In this document: positions 32,350 through 44,300 of the stretch, in pieces
Numbering within the stretch: position 1 is the stretch's first letter
How the letters are laid out: every line of letters begins with the position of its first letter
Source: an uncultured Bacilli bacterium
GTDB taxonomy: Bacteria > Bacillota_I > Bacilli_A > RF39 > UBA660
Length of the DNA stretch: 44,427 bases
Direction of reading: 5' to 3'
NCBI GenBank assembly: GCA_949425575.1
Contig: CASPVX010000004.1
Location: 1 to 44,427 of the forward strand
Program-made: the position numbers and the translations under genes
The notes under the pieces: model-generated
Told to the model about the DNA's origin: nothing
Databases searched by the model: none
What the model saw: the letters and a program-made list of their open reading frames with translations, nothing else

Positions 32350-33823
32350 ATATTACAATGGCAAATAAATTACCAGAACCTTTATTAACTAATTTAGATA
32401 AAGTTTGTTGTAATTTAAATCTAGCATTTTCTGGCATCAATGAAAGTTTAGCTTGAATGCCTTCTTTAACAATAACATCTAAACTTCTACCAAAAATCTC
32501 ACTTTTCCATATATTAGAAGGATCTGTATCATAATCTTTCATTAAGTAATTAATAAGTTCCTTACTTTGAATTTCAGATCCAATAATTGGTTCAAAGGTA
32601 CTTTCAACATCGATTCTAATCATATGAATTGATGGCGCTACAGCTTTTAATTTAACACCATATCTACTTCCTTGTTTTATAATTTCAGGTGTATCTAATG
32701 TCATATCTTCTAATGATGGTGATGCTACGCCATAACCAGTTGTTTTAACCATTTTAAGTGCTGTTTTAACTTGATCATATTCTCTTTTAGCCTCATTATA
32801 ATCTTGAAGTAATGATAATAAATCAGCTCTATTAGTTATATCAACACCTATTATTTCTTTTAACACTCTATTATATAGAGTTTCATCACATCTTAGAGTA
32901 ACTGTAACTTCTCCAGTTCCTGTATCAACATTGGTTAAAGCAGCTTTTTCTATATACTCACAAGTTTCTAAAGATGTTGTTATTTTTTCAATATCTCTTA
33001 ATTTATCGATTTCATGTACACTTTCTTTTATTGTTTCTACATACGATTTTTTTAGCCAATTGTCAGGTGCAAGACATGCAATCCAATCTGGCATTTCTAT
33101 ATTAATACAACTTGCTGGAAATTCATATAATGCCTCCCTTAAAATACTATAAGCATCTCTTTCGCTCATATTTTCAATATTCATTGGTATTACTGGAACA
33201 TTATATGTTTCATTTAAACTTTCAGCAAGTCTTTCTGTTTCTGGTAACATTGGATGAGTTGAATTTAAAATAACAATATGTGGTTTTCCAATTTCAGAAA
33301 GTTCTTTTGCAATTCTTTCTTCTACCTCAATATAATTATTTCTTTCGAATTCACCTATAGAACCATCGCTTGTTATAAGAATTCCAATACTTGAATGGTC
33401 ACGAATTACCTTTTCTGTACCTATTTCAGCAGCTTCTACAAATGGTATTTCTTCTTCATACCATGGAGTTCTTACCATTCTTGGACCATTTTCATCCTCA
33501 TAACCTTTAGCTCCATTTATAACATAACCAACACAGTCAACCAATCTAACATCAGCGCTAAAATCATCTATTTTTATTTTAGCACCATTACTAGGAACGA
33601 ATTTAGGCTCTGTTGTCATAATTGTTTTGCCCTGTGCACTTTGAGGTATTTCATCTAGAGTTCTTTTTCTTTCATATTCATCTTCAATGTTTGGTACTAC
33701 TAGATTTTCTATAAATCTTTTAATGAATGTTGATTTCCCTGTACGAACAGCTCCAACGACACCTAAGTATATATCGCCTCCAGTTCTTTCGGTAATACTC
33801 TTTATTATTTCGTTTTTTTCCAT
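32348..33823 (-). CDS. spoIVA: Stage IV sporulation protein A (coat ATPase)
   Basis: A 491-residue SpoIVA, the ATP-hydrolysing cytoskeletal protein that forms the basement layer of the spore coat on the forespore. The N-terminal GTPase-like domain has Walker A GAVRTGKST (about residues 24-32), VRLVDCVGYVI and the nucleotide-base region VILNSTHP. The C-terminal half is the conserved assembly and anchoring region. Length matches the Bacillus protein (492). AGGGATT precedes the ATG. It is very good evidence for sporulation. Confidence 0.97.
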   Translation of the reverse strand: MEKNEIIKSITERTGGDIYLGVVGAVRTGKSTFIKRFIENLVVPNIEDEYERKRTLDEIPQSAQGKTIMTTEPKFVPSNGAKIKIDDFSADVRLVDCVGYVINGAKGYEDENGPRMVRTPWYEEEIPFVEAAEIGTEKVIRDHSSIGILITSDGSIGEFERNNYIEVEERIAKELSEIGKPHIVILNSTHPMLPETERLAESLNETYNVPVIPMNIENMSERDAYSILREALYEFPASCINIEMPDWIACLAPDNWLKKSYVETIKESVHEIDKLRDIEKITTSLETCEYIEKAALTNVDTGTGEVTVTLRCDETLYNRVLKEIIGVDITNRADLLSLLQDYNEAKREYDQVKTALKMVKTTGYGVASPSLEDMTLDTPEIIKQGSRYGVKLKAVAPSIHMIRIDVESTFEPIIGSEIQSKELINYLMKDYDTDPSNIWKSEIFGRSLDVIVKEGIQAKLSLMPENARFKLQQTLSKLVNKGSGNLFAIVI

Positions 33824-33873
33824 CTAATCCCTACTTTCTTTAATTAACTATATGGATTAAATACTTAAAATAT

Positions 33874-33900
33874 GAAAAAAATCACTGATTTAGTGATTTT
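33874..33900 (-). terminator. Terminator of the 344-residue unknown gene
   Basis: AAAATCACT pairs with AGTGATTTT across five bases, followed by TTTTTTC on the minus strand. Confidence 0.75.
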
Positions 33901-34933
33901 ATCTTTTTGTTGCTTTATTTATTTTTCTAAGTCCATAGGCAACTGTATTTACTACGCCAGTAGAATGAAGACCTCTTAGTGGCTGCGTTCTACTTTCAAG
34001 TTTATTTCTTTCATCAATATATTCTGAAAAAGCAGCAGCTAATTTAACTCTATCTTCATATGAAGATAGATCAGAATAAACAAGCTTAATACTTCTAACC
34101 ACATTTTTAAATGCTTCTGGTAATAAGAAATACCAATTTCTAGGTATTTTCTTTTTTACATATTCCATAGAAATACCATCTATTTCACAAACTTCTCTTG
34201 TATGCATTATTCTACCATAATACTTATCTAAGTGTTCTTCTTGATTAGCAAGCAATTTTTCTAATTTGTCAGGAGCTTCTGCAATCCCATTTCGCACATC
34301 ATTTTTATAAGAAGATCCATAAACCCTTTCATAATGATTAGAAAGTGGTTCATAAAGTTCAGGCTCTAAAAGAGCTGCTACTAAATCAAATGATCCTCTA
34401 CATACATACAATGCATCATCAAACATTGGTGTACTTTTAGCAATATAACATTTTTTTAATAATCTAAATGGAATATATTGGCTATCAAATGTTATCATAC
34501 TGTTTAGTGTTTCCATATAATCACAAAACCCTATTTTTATATATCTTTTTATTGGTTCTATATATACATAAGTCATATAAATTACATTAGTATGTCTTGT
34601 TAAATCTTCATCTGCTCTAGAGTCGATACCTGCAGCGATTCTTTCTGTATGACATTCAGGAAAAACTTTTAACCCTTCGGTAAATGCTTCTCTAACACTG
34701 TCACATAATATTAAACAATCATATTGATCTTCATCTTTTTTCCATAAAATTTCATTTATAGTAGCAAAAGGAAGGGTAATTCCTTTAAAATGTCTTCTCT
34801 CTAATTTTCTTTCTGTCTTAAGTTTTTCTAACTGTTCACTACTTTTTGAAAATTCTGATCCATATCCTATAAATACTTCAATACCAGGTATTCTTTCCTG
34901 TAAATAGTTATAAATTAATTTTGCCTCAGTCAT
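33899..34933 (-). CDS. Unrecognised 344-residue soluble protein
   Basis: I do not recognise this protein. It has no signal peptide or membrane segment and a normal mix of charged residues, so it is probably cytosolic. The N-terminal part looks alpha/beta (IPGIEVFIGYGSEF, DQYDCLILCDSVREAF), the remainder mostly helical, ending in a basic tail (RKINKATKR). A run HTERIAAGIDSRADEDLTRHTN is rich in charged and potential metal-binding residues. It has a strong vegetative promoter, GGGGGA ribosome site and its own terminator, so it is monocistronic between the ATP synthase operon and spoIVA. Confidence 0.8.
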   Translation of the reverse strand: MTEAKLIYNYLQERIPGIEVFIGYGSEFSKSSEQLEKLKTERKLERRHFKGITLPFATINEILWKKDEDQYDCLILCDSVREAFTEGLKVFPECHTERIAAGIDSRADEDLTRHTNVIYMTYVYIEPIKRYIKIGFCDYMETLNSMITFDSQYIPFRLLKKCYIAKSTPMFDDALYVCRGSFDLVAALLEPELYEPLSNHYERVYGSSYKNDVRNGIAEAPDKLEKLLANQEEHLDKYYGRIMHTREVCEIDGISMEYVKKKIPRNWYFLLPEAFKNVVRSIKLVYSDLSSYEDRVKLAAAFSEYIDERNKLESRTQPLRGLHSTGVVNTVAYGLRKINKATKR

Positions 34934-34955
34934 AAATTTTCCCCCATAAAAATAT

Positions 34956-34984
34956 ATTATAGTTTTTTATTTTTTAAATGTCAA
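34956..34984 (-). promoter_or_regulatory. Promoter of the 344-residue unknown gene
   Basis: Minus-strand TTGACA, 17 bases, TATAAT, placed directly after the atp operon terminator. Near-consensus SigA. Confidence 0.8.
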
Positions 34985-35016
34985 TTAAAAAATCTAGTTA
35001 ATAAATAACTAGATTT
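34985..35016 (-). terminator. Terminator of the atp operon
   Basis: AAATCTAGTT pairs with AACTAGATTT across seven bases, then TTTT on the minus strand; overlaps the atpC stop. Confidence 0.8.
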
Positions 35017-35425
35017 AATCTCTTATACTCGCTGTCTTAAGTGCAGCTTTAGTTCTTTCAATAGAAGCAGTTAATTCGGCTTTTCTTTCTAAATCATGCT
35101 TTCCATTTTCAAGTTCTTCTTCTGCTCTTTTTTGTTCTTTAAGAATTAACTCAGTATTTAGTTTATCAGGCCATCCAGCAAAATCAACAATAGCAGATAC
35201 TTTACTTCTTGTTACTTCAATAAAACCTTCACCTATATATGCATGTTTTTTCTTTTTATCTTTTTCAATTTCTAAGGTACAAGGTTTCACTGCTATAAGC
35301 ATTGGTTCATGATTAGCCATTATTCCTATATCTCCTGTGATAGCATGAAAACTAACAAAATCTACAGTATCTTCAAAAAAGATACCTGTAGGAGAAACTA
35401 CTTCGAATTTAAATGTTTTACTCAT
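35015..35425 (-). CDS. atpC: ATP synthase epsilon subunit
   Basis: A 136-residue central-stalk subunit of F1, with an N-terminal beta sandwich (FKFEVVSPTGIFFEDTVDFVSFHAITGDIGIMANHEPML) and a C-terminal helical hairpin (EEELENGKHDLERKAELTASIERTKAALK) that can inhibit ATP hydrolysis. Last gene of the operon. GTAGGTG precedes the ATG. Confidence 0.95.
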   Translation of the reverse strand: MSKTFKFEVVSPTGIFFEDTVDFVSFHAITGDIGIMANHEPMLIAVKPCTLEIEKDKKKKHAYIGEGFIEVTRSKVSAIVDFAGWPDKLNTELILKEQKRAEEELENGKHDLERKAELTASIERTKAALKTASIRD

Positions 35426-35436
35426 AAATTCACCTA

Positions 35437-36825
<1,389 letters not shown>

Positions 36826-36843
36826 TTATAATCACCCTTTCTT

Positions 36844-37677
36844 TTAATTTGCATTCATTGCTCCACCAATGATCTCAGAAATTTCTTGAGTTATAGCTTG
36901 TTGTCTAGCTCTATTATAATCTAATGTAAGTTTTTTAGAAACTTTCTCGGCATTACTTGTAGCTGCATCCATAGCGTTCATACGTGCAAAGTGTTCACCA
37001 TATAAAACACCTTTTAAATATTGTCTTGTTAATCTTTCAAATACTACCTCAGGTGATGGTTCAAATTCTAAATTTTGTTTCATTTCCCCATCTTCAAAGT
37101 CTTTTAATTCTAAAGGAAGTAATTTGATAGAATTTGGTACAAAATTCATTGCAGTTTCTAATTCTGTATAAATAAGTTCCAATTCATCAATATCGCCTCG
37201 TTTAAACATTTTTAGTAAATGTTTGGCAATATCTGCAGCAGTTATTGTTGTAACTGAATATCTTTCTATTCCTAAATCCATACTTACATTATAGCCGTGT
37301 TTAATCATATAGTTTCTTACTACATTACCGATTGGAAACACCACAGAATTTTCTTTATCAATGATTTTAACAGCTTCTTTTATAACATTACTATTATAAC
37401 CACCATTAAGACCACTATCTGAAGATATTACAATATAAGCTTTCGTTCTTTTTTTCTTTTGTTTTCTTTGATCAAAGTACACTAATTGTAATTCTGGTGT
37501 ACTTTTCATTATATCTGCCATAACTTCTTGAATATGTTTGAAAAATGGTAAAGTTCTTTCATGCATTTCTCTTGCTTTTTTTAGTTTTGAAGCAGCAATT
37601 AATTTCATTGCTTTGGTAATTTTCTTAGTACCTTCAACACCTCTAATTCTAAGTTTTATTTCCCTAGTATTAGCCAT
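36844..37677 (-). CDS. atpG: ATP synthase gamma subunit
   Basis: A 277-residue rotor shaft of F1. The N-terminal coiled-coil helix shows RIRGVEGTKKITKAMKLIAASKLKKA and the C-terminal one RMNAMDAATSNAEKVSKKLTLDYNRARQQAITQEISEIIGGA, both typical. DSGLNGGYNSNV marks the central domain. GGTGGTG precedes the ATG. Confidence 0.97.
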   Translation of the reverse strand: MANTREIKLRIRGVEGTKKITKAMKLIAASKLKKAREMHERTLPFFKHIQEVMADIMKSTPELQLVYFDQRKQKKKRTKAYIVISSDSGLNGGYNSNVIKEAVKIIDKENSVVFPIGNVVRNYMIKHGYNVSMDLGIERYSVTTITAADIAKHLLKMFKRGDIDELELIYTELETAMNFVPNSIKLLPLELKDFEDGEMKQNLEFEPSPEVVFERLTRQYLKGVLYGEHFARMNAMDAATSNAEKVSKKLTLDYNRARQQAITQEISEIIGGAMNAN

Positions 37678-37694
37678 TTACTTCACCACCATTT

Positions 37695-39206
37695 CTATAA
37701 ACTAAAGATTTTTTTGTATTCATTAATACTTTCTTTAATTTCATCTTCAATTTCTTTTGTTAAATCTTTTTTAGTTTTAATTTCGTTTAATAGTTTTGGA
37801 TGTTTTTCTTCTATATGATCGATTAATCCTTTATTAAACTCTTTAACTTTACTATTTTCAATATCAGCTAAATAACCATTAACAGCTGCATAAAGCATAA
37901 CTACTTGTTTCTCAACTGGAATAGTTTGATATTGTGGTTGTTTTATTAATTCTAAAATTCTTTCACCTTGAATTAATTTATCTTGTGTAGATTTATCTAA
38001 ATCTGAACCAAACTGTGCAAATGAAGCAAGTTCACGATATTGTGCCAAATCAATTCTTATTCTTCCTGAAAGTTTTTTCATTGCTTTAATTTGAGCAGCA
38101 CCACCAACACGTGATACTGAAAGTCCAGCATTTACAGCAGGTCTTTGACCTCCGAAGAAAAGTTCACTTTCAAGATAAATTTGTCCATCTGTTATTGAGA
38201 TAACATTTGTTGGAACATAAGCAGAAACATCGCCTGCTAAAGTTTCAATTATAGGTAAAGCTGTAATTGATCCTCCACCATGTTCATCATCTAATTTAGC
38301 AGCTCTTTCAAGTAATCTTGAATGTAAATAGAATACATCTCCTGGATATGCTTCACGACCAGGTGAACGACGTAATAATAAACTCATTGCTCTATAACTT
38401 TGAGCGTGTTTTGATAAATCATCATAAACGATTAAAACATCTTTACCTTGTTCATACATAAAATATTCAGCAATAGCACTTCCTGCATAAGGTGCTAGGA
38501 ATTGAATTGGTGCTGAATCACTTGCTGTTGATGAAACAACAATTGTATAATCCATTGCTCCATGTTTTTTTAATGTATCTACTACACCTGCAACTGATGA
38601 AGATTTTTGACCGATTGCTACATAAATACAAATTACATCTTGTCCTTTTTGGTTAATAATTGTATCTATTGCAATAGCACTTTTTCCTGTTTGTCTATCT
38701 CCAATTATTAATTCTCTTTGTCCTCTTCCTATTGGTATCATAGAATCGATTGCTAAAATACCTGTTTGAAGTGGTGTATCAACTGATTTTCTAATCATTA
38801 CACTTGGCGCTAAAAATTCAACATCTCTATATTTATCTACTTTATATGGCTCTTTTCCATCAAGAACTTCTCCTAATGGATTTACAACTCTACCAATAAT
38901 ATCATCACTAACACCTATACTTACTGGTTTTCCTGTTCTTTTAGCAATAGTGCCTTCTTTTACTTCTGTTTCCCCACCAAATAAAACGCATCCTACATTT
39001 TCTTCTTCAAGGTTCATAGCCATTCCATAAACACCATTACCAAAATCAATAAGTTCATTTGCCATACAGTTTTTAAGTCCAAAAATTTTAACAACGCCAT
39101 CGCCTGATTCAATAACGTGACCAACTTCATCGATTTTCATTTTTGAATCATAGCCATCTATTTTTTTTCTAATAATGTCACTAATTTCTTCTGGTTTTAT
39201 TAACAC
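37695..39206 (-). CDS. atpA: ATP synthase alpha subunit
   Basis: A 503-residue regulatory nucleotide-binding F1 subunit. Walker A is [13 protein letters not shown]; the [38 protein letters not shown] block holds the arginine finger. The start codon is GTG with AAAGGAGG upstream. Confidence 0.98.
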   Translation of the reverse strand: MLIKPEEISDIIRKKIDGYDSKMKIDEVGHVIESGDGVVKIFGLKNCMANELIDFGNGVYGMAMNLEEENVGCVLFGGETEVKEGTIAKRTGKPVSIGVSDDIIGRVVNPLGEVLDGKEPYKVDKYRDVEFLAPSVMIRKSVDTPLQTGILAIDSMIPIGRGQRELIIGDRQTGKSAIAIDTIINQKGQDVICIYVAIGQKSSSVAGVVDTLKKHGAMDYTIVVSSTASDSAPIQFLAPYAGSAIAEYFMYEQGKDVLIVYDDLSKHAQSYRAMSLLLRRSPGREAYPGDVFYLHSRLLERAAKLDDEHGGGSITALPIIETLAGDVSAYVPTNVISITDGQIYLESELFFGGQRPAVNAGLSVSRVGGAAQIKAMKKLSGRIRIDLAQYRELASFAQFGSDLDKSTQDKLIQGERILELIKQPQYQTIPVEKQVVMLYAAVNGYLADIENSKVKEFNKGLIDHIEEKHPKLLNEIKTKKDLTKEIEDEIKESINEYKKIFSL

Positions 39207-39220
39207 TTTGATTTCCTCCT

Positions 39221-39730
39221 TTATAGCATTTCATCTAATTTTGTTTTAATTGTATCATCATATATTTTGCCACCAGCAATAATCTTAATACCGCCAATTA
39301 AAGATTTATCAATCTTAATTTTATAAGCGATATCTTTAGCTTTATACATTTTTTTAAACTTTTCAGTTATTCCTTGTAATTCTTTTTCTGAAAGCTCACA
39401 TGAAGCAATTATATCGATATTTATCTTTTTATTTTGTTCATCTAACATATTTTGATATTTTTGATAAATATCATTAATTAAATTAAAGCGTTTTTCTTTT
39501 AAAACTAAACTTATAAAATTGATAAATTTATCATTTTTTTTATTAGAGATAACTTCCTTAATAATATCAACTTTAACTTCATCAGCTACTCTTGGATTAT
39601 TAAATGTCTCTTTAAATTCTGAATTTGTTTTATAAAGTTTAGCAACGTTTTCTAAACACTTACAAACTTCATCTTTATTATCTACTGAATTTATAAGAGC
39701 ATCTGCATATCTTGTACTTACTGCAGCCAT
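39221..39730 (-). CDS. atpH: ATP synthase delta subunit
   Basis: A 169-residue peripheral-stalk subunit that fixes F1 to the b subunits. It begins [14 protein letters not shown] and has the conserved end [29 protein letters not shown]. The ATG at 39730 has GAGGTG six bases upstream; a GTG three codons before overlaps that site. Confidence 0.95.
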   Translation of the reverse strand: MAAVSTRYADALINSVDNKDEVCKCLENVAKLYKTNSEFKETFNNPRVADEVKVDIIKEVISNKKNDKFINFISLVLKEKRFNLINDIYQKYQNMLDEQNKKINIDIIASCELSEKELQGITEKFKKMYKAKDIAYKIKIDKSLIGGIKIIAGGKIYDDTIKTKLDEML

Positions 39731-39744
39731 TAAAATCACCTCTT

Positions 39745-40230
39745 CTATTTTTCATCATTTATAAATTTATCAATAAGTTTTCTATTAGATTTTGTATCTA
39801 AGTTTTCCTCTATTACTTTTTTACTTGCCTCTAATACTAAGTCAGCAATTTCATCTTTAAGACCAGCAATTAATTGTTCTTTTTCGATTTCTAATTCTTG
39901 TCTTGTATTTTCAGTAATTTTTGATGAATCCTCTTTTGCCTTAGCAATAATATTTTCATACTCTTTTTGTGCTTTTTTCTCATAAGAAGCTATAAGAGCA
40001 TTTCCTTCTTCTTTTATTTCTTTCATTCTTTCCTTATGTTCATCTTCCATTTTTGAAGCCATTTCTTTTGCTTCTGCAGCTAAAGCTAATGCTTCTTCAA
40101 TTTTTGTTGTTCGAGCTAACATATATTTACTAACGGGTTTAAACAATATTTTTTTCAAAATGAAATATAGTATTAAAATATTTAATATAGTAAAAAATAG
40201 TGTAGACCAGAATTCTCTATTTATTTCCAT
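39745..40230 (-). CDS. atpF: ATP synthase b subunit
   Basis: A 161-residue peripheral-stalk subunit: an N-terminal membrane helix (about residues 8-28) followed by a long charged helix (about 40-150). Single gene copy, so a homodimer is expected. GGAG lies seven bases before the ATG. A long perfect hairpin separates it from atpE. Confidence 0.94.
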   Translation of the reverse strand: MEINREFWSTLFFTILNILILYFILKKILFKPVSKYMLARTTKIEEALALAAEAKEMASKMEDEHKERMKEIKEEGNALIASYEKKAQKEYENIIAKAKEDSSKITENTRQELEIEKEQLIAGLKDEIADLVLEASKKVIEENLDTKSNRKLIDKFINDEK

Positions 40231-40263
40231 ATCGTAACTCCATTTCTATTTAATTATAACGAT

Positions 40264-40298
40264 TAAAACTTCAAGTTTAAATTAAACTTGAAGTTTTA
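40264..40298 (-). other. Perfect inverted repeat between atpE and atpF
   Basis: AAAACTTCAAGTTTAA (40265-40280) is followed after one base by its exact complement (40282-40297). In the message it folds to a stem of about 14-16 pairs, starting just after the atpE stop. No strong U tract follows on the minus side, so it is more likely an mRNA stabiliser or partial attenuator than a full terminator. Confidence 0.8.
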
Positions 40299-40304
40299 TT
40301 GGTA

Positions 40305-40526
40305 TTACATTTTACCCATAATCATTATTGCAATAACTAATCCATAGATTGCTGTTGCTTCTGCAAGGGCAGCACCTAATAATAGGATAGTTTGAATTTT
40401 TCCTGAAGCCTCAGGTTGTCTAGCAATTGCCTCTGATGCTTTACCAGTAGCAACACCGATACCAATACCAGCTCCTACACCAGTAAATACAGCGATACCT
40501 GCACCAATTAAACCTAACATTTCCAT
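40305..40526 (-). CDS. atpE: ATP synthase c subunit
   Basis: A 73-residue ring subunit with two helices. Helix 1 carries the Gly-rich [13 protein letters not shown] and the polar loop ARQPEA; helix 2 carries the ion-binding Glu in [13 protein letters not shown]. The Gln of Na+-binding rings (GIGQG) is Ile here, and Ala rather than Ser follows the Glu, so proton coupling is expected. GGTGG precedes the ATG. Confidence 0.96.
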   Translation of the reverse strand: MEMLGLIGAGIAVFTGVGAGIGIGVATGKASEAIARQPEASGKIQTILLLGAALAEATAIYGLVIAIMIMGKM

Positions 40527-40550
40527 ACTTTCACCACCTTCAATAATTTT

Positions 40551-41237
40551 CTATTCTTCTTCGTGAACTTCCTCTGATATATATAATACTGTTAGAAGTA
40601 CAAAGACAAATGCTTGTAGCCCACCATCGAATAAGTCAAAATACATACACGCAATACTTGGTATTATTGCTGGTAAGCTAGCAGATAGTAATTCCATTAG
40701 GATATAAGCTCCTAATATATTACCAAAAAGTCGCATACTTAGCGATAATGGTTTTGTGATAAATTCTAATAAATTAAATGGGAATAAGAATGGTAATGGA
40801 GAAAATAATCTCTTAACAAACCCTTTAATTCCTTTAACATATATTCCAGCACCTATAGCTACAACAATAGTCATTACAGCTAAAGCAACAGTTACACCAA
40901 ATGATCTTGTTGGTGGGGCAATAAGCCCATGAGTTAATCCACTCATAAATAATGCACCTAAGGTATTAGAGATAATTAAGAAAAGACCAATTGTACCAAC
41001 ATAAGCGGCAAATTTTTTTCCTTTTTCTCCCATGAAACTTACAGTAAAATTAGTAATACCTTCAACTACTAGCTCTGCAGTATTTTGAAGTCCTGCTGGA
41101 ACTAGTCTCATTTTTCTTGTTGCCAAAAAAGCCCAAGCAATTATAACGCCCATTGCAATCCATGACATTATAACAACATTGGTTACTGGAATATTAAAAT
41201 AAGGTATTTCAAATATTGTACTCACATGATCATTCAT
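40551..41237 (-). CDS. atpB: ATP synthase a subunit
   Basis: A 228-residue membrane stator with five or six helices. The essential Arg is in KPLSLSMRLFGNILGAYILMELL; the C-terminal helix includes QAFVFVLLTVLYISEEV. The ATG at 41237 has GGGTGAG upstream; an in-frame ATG at 41249 lies over that ribosome site. First gene of the operon; no atpI is seen. Confidence 0.96.
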   Translation of the reverse strand: MNDHVSTIFEIPYFNIPVTNVVIMSWIAMGVIIAWAFLATRKMRLVPAGLQNTAELVVEGITNFTVSFMGEKGKKFAAYVGTIGLFLIISNTLGALFMSGLTHGLIAPPTRSFGVTVALAVMTIVVAIGAGIYVKGIKGFVKRLFSPLPFLFPFNLLEFITKPLSLSMRLFGNILGAYILMELLSASLPAIIPSIACMYFDLFDGGLQAFVFVLLTVLYISEEVHEEE

Positions 41238-41287
41238 ACTCTCACCCATTCATAATCTTGTGTTAAAAATTACCACACGCAATATTA

Positions 41288-41317
41288 ATTATATCTCAAA
41301 AAAAAGTTAGTTGTCAA
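41288..41317 (-). promoter_or_regulatory. Promoter of the atp operon
   Basis: Minus-strand TTGACA, 18 bases, TATAAT, about 50 bases before atpB. Confidence 0.75.
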
Positions 41318-41342
41318 TGGAAAAGCCATATTTTATATTAGG

Positions 41343-41373
41343 AAATAAAAACAGTATAATTGTTTATACTGTC
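41343..41373 (-). terminator. Terminator of the collar-domain protein gene
   Basis: ACAGTATAA pairs with TTATACTGT across four bases, followed by TTTTTATTT on the minus strand. Confidence 0.8.
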
Positions 41374-41374
41374 T

Positions 41375-44300
41375 TTAATGCTTAACTATATAATTAAGAG
41401 CTATAAAAGAATTTTGAACTGAAATAGATACTGATGGATTTCCAGTAGACCCTGACGCTTTAGCTACTGTAGTAATGTTATGAGGATGAGCTCCTGATGA
41501 GGCTACCTTATAAACTATCCCTTTTCCCCATTCACTATAATTAGAATTTTCAAGTGCCATAGAAAAAGCTCTATTTGCAGTATATACTTCCCACCTATTA
41601 GAAACAGAGTTACTGTTTTTATTGAATGTCCATGTTGCAGCATTAGCATTAACAGAATCTACATTGTGTTGATGAGCTCCTGCCGATGCTGCTGTCCCTG
41701 ATAATTTGGGTACTTTATGTGTATGATTTGGTATATTTGATAATGCTACATTAACCGTATTTGAGCCGCCTACTATTCCATTTACATCAGAAGAGTTATT
41801 CCCATTTATTTGTTTTCCTTGCATATTTGGTAAGTTGAATGTTGTACTTCCATCTCCAGAACCATATGTTGTTCCTATTTTTTCAAACAATTTTGAATAT
41901 GTTTCTCTTGATATTGCTCTTCCATCACAAAGTAAATAACCATCTGGGACACTATTTGATGACCATATTTTTATTGTGCCAGGTGATATACCTGAAGACC
42001 CCTGATTCTTTATTAAATACTTTTCTGTTATATATGGATTTTGTATATTAATGGAACTTCCACTTCCAGCACCACCTGTTGTATTTTCATTTGTTGCTAT
42101 GTTATGAGTATGGGCTCCTGCTGAAGCTACTTTGGTTACTCTACCCTTTCCCCAATCTCGGTACATTCCTGATGTAGTAACATAATTTGCGAAATAACTT
42201 TTTTTGGAAACAGATATAATTAAATTCGATACATTATCACTATTAGAGGCCATCGAAATAGCATAAGCATTCACATTCGCCGAATCTATATTATGCTGAT
42301 GCGCTCCTGCCGATGCGGCTGTTCCTGATAATGATGGAATACTATGTGTATGACTTGGTATATTTGAGTTTGTAAGTGTTACGGTAGTACTTCCTCCAAC
42401 ATTACCAACAGTACCACCTTTTAAAGTTCTATTTAACGTATTTGGTAAATTAAATGTTGTATTTCTATCGCCTACTCCATATGTTGTTCCTATTTCCTCA
42501 AACAATTCTGATGACTCTTCTCTAGAAACACTCTGACCATTTCCTACCAAATAACCTTCTGGGATATTATTTGAACTCCATACTATAATTTTTCCTGTTC
42601 GTGTACTTTTAGTCCCTAAGTTATATGCATTATTTAAATTATTATTTTTTACTTTTATATAATATTTCATTTTTATATATGGGTTTTCAACATTAAATTC
42701 AATTCCACTTCCAGTACTTCCAGATGTATTAGCTACTGTAGTTACACTATGATTGTGGGCACCTGCTGACGCTACTTTATTTACTCTTCCTTGCCCCCAA
42801 TCTCCATACCAGCCTGATGAACTCTTAGCAAAACCCTTTTTATCACTATATTTAGTCCAGATATTAGAAACACTATTACTATTGATTGCTAAAGTAATAG
42901 TTCCTGCATTTGCACTTGCTGAATCAATATTGTGCTGATGGGCTCCTGCGGATGCTGCTGTTCCTGATAACACTGGAATATTATGTGTATGGGCTGGCAT
43001 AGAGGTTAACTTTGAAGTATTACTTCCGCCTGTTGTACCTAGTGGCACTGCATTACTACTTCCTATTACCTTTCTATCAGTTATATTAGGTAAATTAAAT
43101 GTTGTACTTCCATTTCCTGATCCATATGTTGTCCCGATTATTTCAAATAATTCAGAATATTCTTCTCTTGATATCGCCCTTCCATCACATGGCAAATAAT
43201 TTTCTAATTCTTTATTTCCTGCATATATTATTATCTCTCCTAATAGGCTTTCATCTATTTTAATTACATTATATACATTACTTGTTACATAGTTTACTCC
43301 ATCTGTTACTCTAGCTATTACGCTTCCTTCTGTTATAAAATCTAATGTTTGAATAGTTTTAGCTTCTTCCCATGTACTACCATCAAAACTATACTCTTTT
43401 ACTAAATTATCATTATTATAATTTATTGTTAGTGTTTTACTATCCGCATATTCTAATTTATCTATTTGAAATGTTGGCATTTCTATTTTTATTGTTTTTA
43501 CTACTTCTTCTTTTTCAGTTTGGTTCCCTACTTTATCTGTTACTCTTACTTTTATTTTATATTCTGTATTATGCACTAGTTCATCGAATGTATAATTATT
43601 ATATTTTCCATTATCTATATAATCTTCGTCATTTATAGAATATTCATATTTTTCAATTCCACTTTCATCTATCGCATTTCCTATTACAGTTATACTTTTT
43701 GTTGTTGTACTTGTGTTTATTGTTAACTCTGGAGCCTTATTATCTATTTTTATAACTTCTTTTGTTATTTCTGTAATATTTCCTTCGTTTTCTATCTTCG
43801 CATATATACTAGTATTTTCTTCTACATTTATTTCCTTAGGGTTCGTAGCTTCTATATATTCGTTACTTCCTATTTTATAATAATATTTTGATCCTTCTAT
43901 TTCTGGATATTCTATTGTTACTTTTTTACTTCTTGTCCAATTATTTTCATTTTCTACTTTTATTATACTGTTTGTTATATCTTGTGTTGTAATCCATTTA
44001 CTTTCTGTTACGTAGTTTCCATCTTTATCTTCTACTTTATAATATACTGTATATCGCTTGTTTGGTATTAAACCTGTAAATGTATATGTATTATTTTCTG
44101 AGGCTTCAGTATAGTTCTTATCATCTAAACTATATGAATATCTTAAGCCATTTCCTTTTGCTTTTACTGTCACTTTTATGCTTGTATAATCACTTTCTTC
44201 TATTGTGCTTTCTATCTCTAGTTTATTTGATTCTATTCCATCCTCTGGTTCATTAAATATTTGGTTATCATCTTGGATTATTTCTGTAAATACTTCTATT

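Noticed and set aside
41839..43638. Plus-strand frames and repeats within the collar protein gene, possible CRISPR-like periodicity
   Set aside because: The spacing is about 600 bp and follows protein domains, not short repeats with unique spacers; the plus-strand frames are shadows.
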